This document shows, piece after piece, positions 1 to 7,900 of a DNA stretch of 34,348 bases. The notes below the pieces were generated by a model. That model was not told where the DNA came from. It did no database searches and saw only the letters and a list, made by a program, of their open reading frames with translations. The position numbers and the translations under genes are program-made. This DNA comes from Chloroflexota bacterium (lineage in GTDB: Bacteria > Chloroflexota > Anaerolineae > UBA4142): assembly GCA_016208315.1 (NCBI GenBank), contig JACQYF010000030.1, positions 1 through 34,348 of the forward strand, read 5' to 3'. Position 1 is the stretch's first letter; each line of letters opens with the position of its first letter.

Positions 1-1
1 A

Positions 2-772
2 GTCGTCGGACAACGCGTGACGGTCGAGCCGAATTATCCGTGCGGCGAGTGCGTGTTCTGCCGTACCGGACGCGGCGCGATCTGTCCGAACAAAAAGAGT
101 CTCGGCGTCAACCTGCCTGGCTGCTTTGCCGAGCTCTTCGTTGCCCCCGCCGAATTGGTCTGGCCGGTACCTGATAGCATCTCCGACGAGGGCGCGGCGA
201 CCATCGAGCCGCTCGCCGTGTCGCTGCACGCGTTGCTTTTGTCCGGGGCGCGCGTCGGCGATACAATTGCAGTGCTGGGCTGCGGCGCGACCGGATTATT
301 ATTGATCCAAGCCGCGGTGGCGCAGGGCGTGCGCGTGCTGGCACATGACAAGTTCGCAGACAAACTGGAAATGGCGCGCGGCTTGGGGGCGATGGTGATC
401 GAGAGTGCCGACATCGCCAAGCTGTGGCAGGATGAGAACGTAACGACGGTGTTCGAATGCGCGGGCGTCACGTCAACCGTGGAACTGGCGCTACGCGCGG
501 CGCCGCGCGGCGGTCAAGTGGTCTTGATCGGGCTGGCGGCATCGGCGGCGAGTTTTGTGCCGCTGCGCGTGGTGCGCGAGGGGATTCGCATCACCGGCTC
601 GATCATTTACGATCACCCATCGGATTTTGCGCGCGCCATCGCGCTCGTCGCCAGCGGCGCGCTACACCCTTCCAGAATCGTGACCGATACGTTGCCGTTC
701 GATTCGATGGATCGCGCGTTGCAACTTGCATGTGCTGGCCATTCGGGCAAGGTGCATGTTGTGATGTCGTAA
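2..772 (+). CDS. Zinc-dependent medium-chain alcohol/polyol dehydrogenase (5' truncated by window edge)
   Basis: The reading frame is open from the first bases, so the true start and the first catalytic zinc ligand lie upstream of the window. The visible part has the structural zinc site CGECVFCRTGRGAIC, typical of sorbitol, threonine and related MDR dehydrogenases. It is followed by the Rossmann motif VLGCGATGLLLIQAA and a C-terminal catalytic-fold segment ending in GHSGKVHVVMS. The family oxidises a secondary or polyol alcohol with NAD(P). The substrate cannot be read from this fragment. It is followed, after a repeat-filled gap of about 190 bp, by a citryl-CoA-lyase-like gene, an acylating aldehyde dehydrogenase and a dehydroquinase on the same strand, so it probably belongs to a small catabolic cluster. 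The family assignment is firm; the substrate is unknown. Confidence 0.85.
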   Translation, partial: VVGQRVTVEPNYPCGECVFCRTGRGAICPNKKSLGVNLPGCFAELFVAPAELVWPVPDSISDEGAATIEPLAVSLHALLLSGARVGDTIAVLGCGATGLLLIQAAVAQGVRVLAHDKFADKLEMARGLGAMVIESADIAKLWQDENVTTVFECAGVTSTVELALRAAPRGGQVVLIGLAASAASFVPLRVVREGIRITGSIIYDHPSDFARAIALVASGALHPSRIVTDTLPFDSMDRALQLACAGHSGKVHVVMS

Positions 773-783
773 ACCAAAAGCTG

Positions 784-962
784 TCCGCGAATCTCGCGGA
801 TGTTCCTGTCATTTCGACGAGCGGTTTCTGCGAGGAGAAATCTCTACTTCGCAACGACGAAATTTCCACCTAGCTCTGGCGGGCGGTGCCAATGTCGCTC
901 CACTCGAAATGACAGGCTGCGTGAGTGCTTGAACTTCGGCGGAGATTCGCGAGATTCGCGGA
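784..962. repeat. Nested palindromic intergenic element
   Basis: The gap between the dehydrogenase and the lyase is filled by two nested inverted repeats. The inner arms, cctgtcatttcga (805-817) and its exact complement tcgaaatgacagg (904-916), are 13 bp long. The outer arms are tccgcgaatctcgcgga (784-800), itself a perfect 7-bp hairpin, and ttcgcgagattcgcgga (946-962), which match as complements at 16 of 17 positions. No ORF inside looks like a protein. The outer right arm ends just before the ATG of the next gene, so the element may form that gene's leader RNA. Confidence 0.75.
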
Positions 963-966
963 TAAT

Positions 967-1758
967 ATGGGGTTTGCTTTGGGCGAGAATCATTGGACGA
1001 CCAAGTTATCGTACACAACCGAAAACGGTATCCAAATCCGCGGCTATGACCTCGGTCTATTGATCGGCACCGTCCCGTTTCCTTCGGTGTTGTATTTGCT
1101 CTTTACCGGCGAATTGCCATCGCCGAACATTGCCAAGCTCATTGACGCGATCATGGTGGCGAGCATTGATCACGGGCCGGGCGCGCCTTCCGTGTTGGCG
1201 GCGCGCACTGCGGCTTCCGGCGGTGCGACGCTGGGCGCGGCCGCAGCGGCGGGCTTGCTCACTCTCGGCAAGTTTCACGGCGCGGCGGTCCAAGACGCGA
1301 TGGAAGCGATTCAAGGAGTCGCCGAATTGGCAAGAAATGGATCAGGTTTGGATAGCGCCGCCGATGCGGTCGTCGCCGAATGGCGCGGTGCAGGGCGGCG
1401 GCTTTCCGGTTTCGGTCATCGCCAACACAAACGTCAAGACCCGCGCCTTGCTCGCCTATTTGAGCTGGCACGCGAGGCGAATGTATTCGGAAGCTATCTC
1501 GCCGCGGCGCGTGCCATCGAGGCCGCGCTGAAAAGGAATACGGGCAAAGAGCTGCCGATCAATATTGACGGCGCCGTCGCGGCAATCCTGTGTGAGATTG
1601 GTTTTCCCGTCAGCTTATCGAACGCGCTGTTCATGGTCGCGCGCCTGACCAGCATCTTGGCGCACGCCAACGAAGAACTGACCGAAATGCCGCCGATGCG
1701 CCGGATTGATCCGGTAGATCACAGTTACACGGGGCCGGCGGCGAGAGACCTGTCGTAA
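967..1758 (+). CDS. Citryl-CoA lyase / citrate synthase superfamily protein
   Basis: This 263-residue protein matches the large-domain core of the citrate synthase superfamily. It carries NGIQIRGYDL near the N terminus, the active-site segment GFGHRQHKRQDPR with His at about residue 151, and a C-terminal HANEE..PMRRIDP stretch resembling stand-alone citryl-CoA lyases and the C-terminal domain of ATP-citrate lyase. It is much shorter than a citrate synthase (370-430 residues), so condensation or cleavage of a CoA thioester of a citrate-like acid is the likely chemistry. I chose ATG 967; an in-frame GTG at 925 lies inside the upstream repeat. No good ribosome binding site is visible. The acylating aldehyde dehydrogenase begins 35 bp downstream, suggesting one transcript. 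The exact substrate is unknown. Confidence 0.75.
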   Translation: MGFALGENHWTTKLSYTTENGIQIRGYDLGLLIGTVPFPSVLYLLFTGELPSPNIAKLIDAIMVASIDHGPGAPSVLAARTAASGGATLGAAAAAGLLTLGKFHGAAVQDAMEAIQGVAELARNGSGLDSAADAVVAEWRGAGRRLSGFGHRQHKRQDPRLARLFELAREANVFGSYLAAARAIEAALKRNTGKELPINIDGAVAAILCEIGFPVSLSNALFMVARLTSILAHANEELTEMPPMRRIDPVDHSYTGPAARDLS

Positions 1759-1793
1759 CCGACGATGGAAACATATTGGGAGGAAGCTGTCCT

Positions 1794-3059
1794 ATGGCGA
1801 CGAGACCCATTACTCTAGTAGAAAAGCAATGCGCGGACGAAATGTTAGCGCAAGCGCGTGCCGCGATGAAGCAAGTGGAGGATTACGACCAGGCGCGGGT
1901 GGATCGTCTGTGCCGGGCCATCGGCTGGGCCATTACCAACGAGAAAACGTTTACGCGGCTTGCCTATATGGGCGTCGAGGAAAGTGAGTTGGGCGATCCG
2001 GCCAGCCGCGTGTCGAAGCGCTTCAAGGTGATGGGAATCCTTCGCGACGTTCTGCGCCAAAAGAGCGTTGGGATAATCGAAGAAATTCCGGAAAAGGGCA
2101 TCGTGAAATATGGCAAGCCCGTCGGCGTCGTCGCCTCAATCATTCCCACCACGAACCCCGATCTGACGCCCCCGGGTGTGGGCCTGTTCGCGCTCAAATG
2201 CCGCGATGCCGTGATTTTCTCGCCGCATCCGCGCAGCAAAAAAACGACCTTCGAAACCGTCCGCATCATGCGCGAGGTGCTCAAGCGCGAGGGTGCGCCC
2301 CCCGATTTGTTCCAATGTGTGGAGAATCCGAGCATACCGCTCTCTCAATACTTGATGTCTATCTGCGACCTCGTTCAGGCCACCGGCGGCAAGGATATGG
2401 TGAAAGCCGCGTACAGTTCCGGCAAACCGTCTTTCGGCGTGGGCGCGGGGAATTCGACGATGGTCATTGACGAGACAGCGGACATCGCCGAAGCGGCGCG
2501 CAACACGCGGCTCAGCAAGACGTCGGATTACGGCTCGGGCTGTTCCGCCGACGGCAATCTGGTGATTGAATCATCTATCTACGAAAAGCTGGTTGCCCAG
2601 TTGATTAGAGAAGGCGGATACCTCGCGTCGCCCGAAGAGAAGCAGAAACTACTCGCAGTGCTTTGGGATTCGGAAGGGCATCGCACGTCAAACACGGTGG
2701 CGATCTCGGCGCAGAAAATCGCGGCAATCGCCGGTTTCGAGATTCCCGCCGATCGCACGTTCATCATGGTCGAAGAACAGAATATTGGCAAAGAACATTT
2801 CTTCTCTAGCGAGAAACTGTGTGTCGTTCTCGCGCTTTTCAAATACAGTGGTTTCGAGAACGCGCTCAAGTTGGTCGAGCAGATTTACGAGGTTGGCGGC
2901 AAGGGACATTCGTGCGGTATCTATTCATTCGACGACGATTCAGAGAATATCCATCTCAAGCATTATATGAATGTGACCTGGGTGAGCCGACCGATTCCCG
3001 AAGACCGTCCGACGGAACAAGAGTTGTTCGGCGAGTTCTACGATACGGAGACGTTTTGA
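1794..3059 (+). CDS. Acylating aldehyde dehydrogenase (sulfoacetaldehyde/acetaldehyde dehydrogenase type)
   Basis: This 421-residue protein belongs to the CoA-acylating aldehyde dehydrogenase branch, which converts an aldehyde plus CoA and NAD(P) to an acyl-CoA. Diagnostic segments are GKPVGVVASIIPTTNPDLTP, the cofactor-region FSPHPRSKK, FGVGAGN, and YGSGCSADGNLVI with the probable catalytic Cys at residue 250. The overall pattern resembles sulfoacetaldehyde dehydrogenase and the aldehyde domain of AdhE more than CoA-independent enzymes. ATG 1794 is preferred over an upstream TTG at 1776 because GGGAGG sits about 10 bases before it. It follows the lyase closely and precedes the dehydroquinase by 68 bp. 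In this context it may feed or drain the CoA thioester handled by the lyase; that link is inference. Confidence 0.8.
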   Translation: MATRPITLVEKQCADEMLAQARAAMKQVEDYDQARVDRLCRAIGWAITNEKTFTRLAYMGVEESELGDPASRVSKRFKVMGILRDVLRQKSVGIIEEIPEKGIVKYGKPVGVVASIIPTTNPDLTPPGVGLFALKCRDAVIFSPHPRSKKTTFETVRIMREVLKREGAPPDLFQCVENPSIPLSQYLMSICDLVQATGGKDMVKAAYSSGKPSFGVGAGNSTMVIDETADIAEAARNTRLSKTSDYGSGCSADGNLVIESSIYEKLVAQLIREGGYLASPEEKQKLLAVLWDSEGHRTSNTVAISAQKIAAIAGFEIPADRTFIMVEEQNIGKEHFFSSEKLCVVLALFKYSGFENALKLVEQIYEVGGKGHSCGIYSFDDDSENIHLKHYMNVTWVSRPIPEDRPTEQELFGEFYDTETF

Positions 3060-3110
3060 AGGATGAGGGATGAGTCGCCATCGAAGATGGCGCTGAAGGA
3101 TGAAAACGGA
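3060..3110. repeat. Short hairpin flanked by GGATGA repeats
   Basis: A perfect 7-bp stem, cgccatc / gatggcg (3076-3092, 3-base loop), is flanked on both sides by aaggatga-type units. It lies between the aldehyde dehydrogenase stop and the aroQ ribosome binding site. It resembles the other small palindromic spacers of this window. Confidence 0.6.
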
Positions 3111-3127
3111 ACTGATGGAGAATAGAA

Positions 3128-3574
3128 ATGTTCAAAATATTGCTGATGCATGGGCCGAATTTGAATTTACTCGGCTGGCGCGAGCCGGGGATTTATGGCA
3201 CGGTCGGTTTCGACGAAATAAACACGCGCATGAAAAAGGTCGCAGAGGAGAACGGCGCGGAGCTACGGGTGTTCCAATCGAACAGCGAGGGCGCGCTCGT
3301 GGACGCGATTCAGGACGCGCGTAATTGGGCGGACGGCATCGTAATCAACCCGGGCGCGTACGCGCACTATTCCATCGCCATGCGCGATGCGCTTTCCGCC
3401 GTCAAGCTGCCGACCATCGAAGTACACCTGTCGAATGTTCACGCGCGCGACGAATTTCGTCACAAGTTGGTGTTATCGCCCGTCTGCGTCGGCGTTATCG
3501 CCGGATTGGGTTGGCGCTCGTATTTGTATGGCCTACACGCCCTACTCGCCATGCTCGCAGAACAAAAGAAATGA
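3128..3574 (+). CDS. aroQ: Type II 3-dehydroquinate dehydratase
   Basis: This 148-residue protein has the normal length of a type II dehydroquinase, which dehydrates 3-dehydroquinate to 3-dehydroshikimate through an enolate as a dodecamer. Family catalytic and binding residues are present: Arg18, Tyr23 (lid loop GIYG), Asn74, His80, Asp87, His100 (EVHLSNVH), Arg107 and Arg111. Trp17 in the lid is unusual; Thr, Arg or Lys are commoner. ATG 3128 has GGAG seven bases upstream. No other shikimate gene is nearby. The partners are an alcohol dehydrogenase, a citryl-CoA-lyase-like protein and an acylating aldehyde dehydrogenase. The enzyme may therefore serve a catabolic route or act on a related hydroxy-acid instead of shikimate synthesis. 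The family is certain; the role is open. Confidence 0.85.
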   Translation: MFKILLMHGPNLNLLGWREPGIYGTVGFDEINTRMKKVAEENGAELRVFQSNSEGALVDAIQDARNWADGIVINPGAYAHYSIAMRDALSAVKLPTIEVHLSNVHARDEFRHKLVLSPVCVGVIAGLGWRSYLYGLHALLAMLAEQKK

Positions 3575-3588
3575 GAGCGCCTAGTCCG

Positions 3589-3978
3589 CTAGGATGACTG
3601 ATCGTGATAGACGCCGCGGATCGCTTCACAAATGCTCTTCTCTGCGCGGCTGTTGGACAAGTAAGCGTGAGCGCACCCACCCGTGACTTGTTCCACATAC
3701 TGGGGATCGTAACTGGTCAGCATGATGATCCGCAGCGCCGGCCATGCACGGCGCACTTGCCTCGCCACTTGAATTCCGCTCAAGCCAGGTAACGCTACGT
3801 CGAGTAGGATGACATCGGGCGAGAAATTCCTCACCGCGTCCAGGGCGCCAGGTCCATCTTCGGCAGTACCAATCACCTCGATATCCGAGTAGCACTCCAA
3901 CAGGTCACGCAATGCGCGCCGAACCATCGGATGATTGTCCACCAGGAGGACGCGGATGCGATGGTGGCTACTTTCCAT
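3589..3978 (-). CDS. Stand-alone NarL-like receiver domain, degenerate
   Basis: The 129-residue product starts MESSHHRIRVLLVDNHP and consists only of a receiver domain of the NarL/LuxR type. The phospho-acceptor Asp is present in VILLDVALPG and the Thr/Ser switch residue in MLTS. Two hallmarks are altered. The N-terminal acidic pair reads DN instead of DD, and the conserved Lys after the last strand is replaced (AYLSN where families have YLLK). No DNA-binding domain follows. The start codon overlaps the 3' end of the upstream protease gene by 11 bp, with AGAGG about seven bases before it, so the two are translationally coupled. It may be a poorly phosphorylated or phosphorylation-independent protein-binding module; that is inference. 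Confidence 0.75.
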   Translation of the reverse strand: MESSHHRIRVLLVDNHPMVRRALRDLLECYSDIEVIGTAEDGPGALDAVRNFSPDVILLDVALPGLSGIQVARQVRRAWPALRIIMLTSYDPQYVEQVTGGCAHAYLSNSRAEKSICEAIRGVYHDQSS

Positions 3979-4759
3979 GATGAACCTCTTGAATGGAGAG
4001 CAATTTGTGTGCCGCCTCAAGCGCCTGGTTAGACGGAATGGCAAACCCCATCCCCTCCAGCGTCCTGCCTTCGCCCGTGCTTCGTAGCACAAAGTTATTG
4101 ATGCCGACGACCTCGCCGCGGATCGTCACCAAAGGTCCCCCGGAACTTCCGGGATTGATCGCCGCGTCGGTCTGGATCAAGCCCTGGATGCCCCCCACCC
4201 GTCGGTTCAGCCCGCTGACTACACCGAGCGTAACAGACCCACCATAGTCTTGATACGGATTGCCAATGGCGATCACCATCTGCCCCAATTCCAACGCGCT
4301 CGAATTGGCAAACGACGCGACTGCCGGGACGGGGCCGTCCACTTGAATGACCGCTACATCCGAGAGACTATCTCCTCCGATCACCATCGCCTGGACCTTG
4401 CGTCTGTTGGCAAAGATAACGTGAATCCTTTCGGCTAGCGTCACGACATGATTATTGGTCAGGATGTAACCGCGCGCGTCAAAGATAATTCCCGACCCGT
4501 GGACAAGCGAGGTCGAGACTTCCATGTCGTCCACCCGCGCTTGCTGCTGATTGATGATCGTAACGACCGCCGGCTCGACTCGCCGCACGGCGTTGACAAA
4601 ACCCGCTTCAATCGGTGTTGAAGATGGCGTCGGGCGAGGACTCGATCCGTAACCCGCATAGTGCACCGTGAGACCCCCGGCGACCCCCGTGCTGACCAGC
4701 CCGGCGAGGACGATGAGAAATCGTAGCAACCAGGATAGCGAATGAGTCTGTAGAGTCAT
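3968..4759 (-). CDS. Membrane-anchored S1C (HtrA/DegP-like) serine protease without PDZ domain
   Basis: The N terminus has one hydrophobic segment (about residues 10-30) that acts as a signal anchor, followed by a Pro/Ser/Thr-rich linker and a trypsin-like domain. The catalytic triad is visible: His104 in TNNHVV, Asp134 in LSDVAVI and Ser206 in NPGSSGGPL. The protein is 263 residues and stops shortly after the protease domain, so the PDZ domains of DegP/DegS are missing. It should act outside the cytoplasmic membrane on damaged or regulatory substrates. ATG 4759 has GAGGTGA upstream. The lone receiver gene overlaps its 3' end. It is divergent from the large WD40 gene, with a promoter for the latter in the 230-bp gap. 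Confidence 0.88.
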   Translation of the reverse strand: MTLQTHSLSWLLRFLIVLAGLVSTGVAGGLTVHYAGYGSSPRPTPSSTPIEAGFVNAVRRVEPAVVTIINQQQARVDDMEVSTSLVHGSGIIFDARGYILTNNHVVTLAERIHVIFANRRKVQAMVIGGDSLSDVAVIQVDGPVPAVASFANSSALELGQMVIAIGNPYQDYGGSVTLGVVSGLNRRVGGIQGLIQTDAAINPGSSGGPLVTIRGEVVGINNFVLRSTGEGRTLEGMGFAIPSNQALEAAHKLLSIQEVHHGK

Positions 4760-4858
4760 GGCGCTTTCACCTCAGTTCGAGTTTTCATCCCTATTGCTGC
4801 CGCCACTCTAACACCGACGCGTCAAGCCAGGGTTAACTGTGCGTCATTTCTGAATTCG

Positions 4859-4867
4859 TGTTATAAT
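4859..4867 (+). promoter_or_regulatory. Extended -10 promoter for the BTAD-STAND-WD40 gene
   Basis: TGTTATAAT is a perfect extended -10 element (TGn plus TATAAT). No good -35 hexamer is present at 17-18 bp, as is usual for extended -10 promoters. It predicts a leader of about 115 bases before ATG 4991. Nothing else recognisable lies in the 4760-4990 gap. Confidence 0.55.
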
Positions 4868-4990
4868 CGCCGCAATTAACGCTCGCCTACCGGTCAACCT
4901 CAGACTGCTGTGCGCTTGACGCAGTGGTAGGCGCGGGATGTCTGACCGCAATCCTCGGCGCTCACCACTGCCTCAAGCAAGGGGGCAACC

Positions 4991-7900
4991 ATGCTCGAAT
5001 TCAGACTGTTCGGGCAATTTGACGTGCGCTGGAATGCCCAGCCTCTCGCCATTTCCTCGCGCCTCGCACAATCCCTCCTCGCCTATCTCCTGTTCTATCG
5101 CACCACCACCCACCGCCGCGAAAAACTCGCCGGACTCTTTTGGGGCGACACGAGCGAGACGAACGCCCGCCGCAGCCTGCGCCAGGAACTGTGGCGCATC
5201 CGCAAAACCTTCGACGATTGCTCTCCGCCCCATTCCGATTTACTCTCCAGTGACGACCTCTCCGTCGGTATTGACCCCAGTTCCAACTACTGGCTCGATG
5301 TGACGATACTCGAAAGCGCGAGCAGCGTCAGTTCGTCTGCCGATGACTTGATGCGCTGCCTGGAAGTGTATCAAGGCGAATTGTTGCCGGAGTTCTACGA
5401 CGAGTGGGCGACCCTGGAGCGCGAGCGCATGCGCGCCCTGTTCGAGCAGCAGATGCAGCGCCTGCTCGACATCCTGCTTGCCGAGGAACGCTGGAAAGAC
5501 GTCCTCGATTGGGGAGAACGCTGGATCGTGCGCGGCGAGTCGCCAGAGCCGGCGTACCGCGCCTTGATGGTGGCGCACAATGCCTTGGGAAACCGCTCCC
5601 AGGTGGTAGCAGTGTTCGAGCGGTGTGTGGGGGCATTGCGAGAGGACTTGGCAGTCGAGCCATCGGAGCAGACGCGCGCGCTGTGTGAGCAATTGCGAGC
5701 GGGGTTGCAGCGAAGTGTGAGGGTGTCGGAGTATGGGAGTAGCGCCTCGACCCCCACACTCTCACACTCCCGCACTCCTACGCCCGCCGAAGAGCCGCCC
5801 TACAAGGGTCTCCATTATTTCGATGAAGGGGACGCCGCCCTGTTCTTCGGGCGCGAGCGATTGGTGGAGACGTTGGTCAGTCACTTGAACGAGTATCACC
5901 TGCTGACGGTAGTCGGCGCGTCAGGCAGCGGGAAATCGTCGCTGGTGCGCGCGGGCTTGATCCCGGCCCTGAAAGCGGGCAAGCCACTCGCCGACGGCAA
6001 CCGCCAGTGGGAAATTCACGTCATCACGCCCACGTCCCATCCGCTGGAAGCGCTCGCAGCAAGTCTCACACGCAGCGCCCCTTCGCTCTTGGCGACGACT
6101 ACGTTGATGGACGATCTGGCGCACGACCCGCGCGGCCTGCGGGTGTATGCCCATCGCATCGTTCCCGAGGGGAAGCGCTTGCTCTTGGCGATTGATCAAT
6201 TCGAAGAGTTGTTCACGCTGTGTCGGGAGGAGAAAGAACGCAAGGCGTTCATTGACAACCTGCTGATCGCTACAGCGCCCGAGCTCGACAAGCCGATTTC
6301 CGTCGTCGTGGCGTTGCGGGCGGACTTTTACGCCCATTGCGGGCAGTATGCCAACTGGCGTGATGCGCTGGCGCAGCGGCAAGAGTACATCGGACCGATG
6401 ACGGCGGAGGAAACGCGGCGAGCCATCGAGGGACCCGCGCGGCAGGCGGGGTGGGAGTTCGAAGCAGGTCTGGTAGATTTGATTTTGCGCGATGGGGGGG
6501 ATGAGCCGGGTGCGCTGCCGCTGCTTTCGCACGCGCTGCTGGAGACATGGGAGCGACGACAGGGACGCACGCTTACTCTGGCAGGGTATCATGTGTCGGG
6601 CGGAGTTCGCGGCGCGATTGCGCAAACAGCCGAAACGGTGTTTCATCAACTCTCGCCCGAAGGACAGCAAATTGCACGGCATACTTTCCTGCACCTGACC
6701 GAGTTGGGAGAAGGGACCCAGGACACGCGTCGGCGGGTGTCGCTGAGTGAACTCTATGCGCGTGCGACAGACGCGCCGGGAGTCCAAGCGGTGCTAAACC
6801 GCTTGGCAGAGGCGCGCTTGATCACGCTGGGCGAAGATACTGTCGAGGTGGCGCATGAGGCGCTGATTCGGGAATGGTCCCGTTTGCGCGAATGGCTGAA
6901 TCAAAATCGCGAAGGGCTGCGGCTGCGCCGGCGCTTGACAGAGGCGGCGCAGGCATGGGAGAAAATGAATCGCGATGCCGGCGAGTTGTATCGCGGGGCG
7001 CGGTTGGCGCAGATGCTTGAATGGGCAAAAACCCACGGGGACGAATTGAATCCGCCGGAGCGCGAGTTTCTCGACGCGTCGAAGCAACGGCTTGAGCGCG
7101 ACGAAGCGGAACGCGAAGCGGCGCGCCAGCGCGAACTGGTCGCCGCGCAAAAGTTAGCACACGCGGAAAAGCGACGCGCAAACATTCTGCGCTGGGTCGC
7201 AATTGGCTCATCGCTTTTGCTCGTCGTGATGATTGGCTTGGCAGTCTTTGCTTTTTCGCAGCGTGCGGCGGCGGAGACCGCGCGCGATGCTGCCGAGAAT
7301 GAACGTCGCATTGCCTTCGCGCGCGAATTGTCCGTGAATGCGGTGAGTAACCTGGTTGTAGACCCAGAGCGCAGCATTTTGCTTGCGTTGCAGGCGGTCT
7401 CGGCGAGTACAGCTGGCGGCAAGCCGGTGCTGCTCGAAGCAGAAGAGGCGTTGCACCGTGCAGTCATGACCTCGCGCGTGCAGCTCACCCTGCGCGGTCA
7501 TTCGGCTCCTCTGAATGGGATCGCTTATAGCCCCGATGGAAAACGTCTAGCCACCGCCAGCGATGACGGGACTGCCAAAGTGTGGGATGCGACCACCGGC
7601 CAGTTGTTGCTCACCCTCATGGGTCACACCAGTCCAGTCTCTGGGGTCGCCTTCAGCCCGGATGGGAAACGGCTGGCGACCTCCAGTGAGGACCAGACGG
7701 CCAAAGTGTGGGATGCGGCGACGGGCAAAGAGTTGCTCACCCTGCGCGGACATAAGGACCAAGTCCGAAAAGTGGCTTATAGTCCTGACGGGAAACGCTT
7801 GGTGACCGCCGGCGGACGCATAATGACCGCGCCCAGCCTTGACCACACCGCCAAAGTGTGGGATGCCACGACCGGTCAGTTGTTGCTCACCTTCGCTAGA

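Noticed and set aside
457..873. Plus-strand ORF in another frame over the dehydrogenase 3' end and the repeat
   Set aside because: Arg-rich shadow translation of a high-GC gene running into the palindromic element; no recognisable domain.
3575..3600. Small cctag/ctagg palindrome between convergent aroQ and receiver genes as a terminator
   Set aside because: The stem is only 5 bp and has no T-run on either strand.
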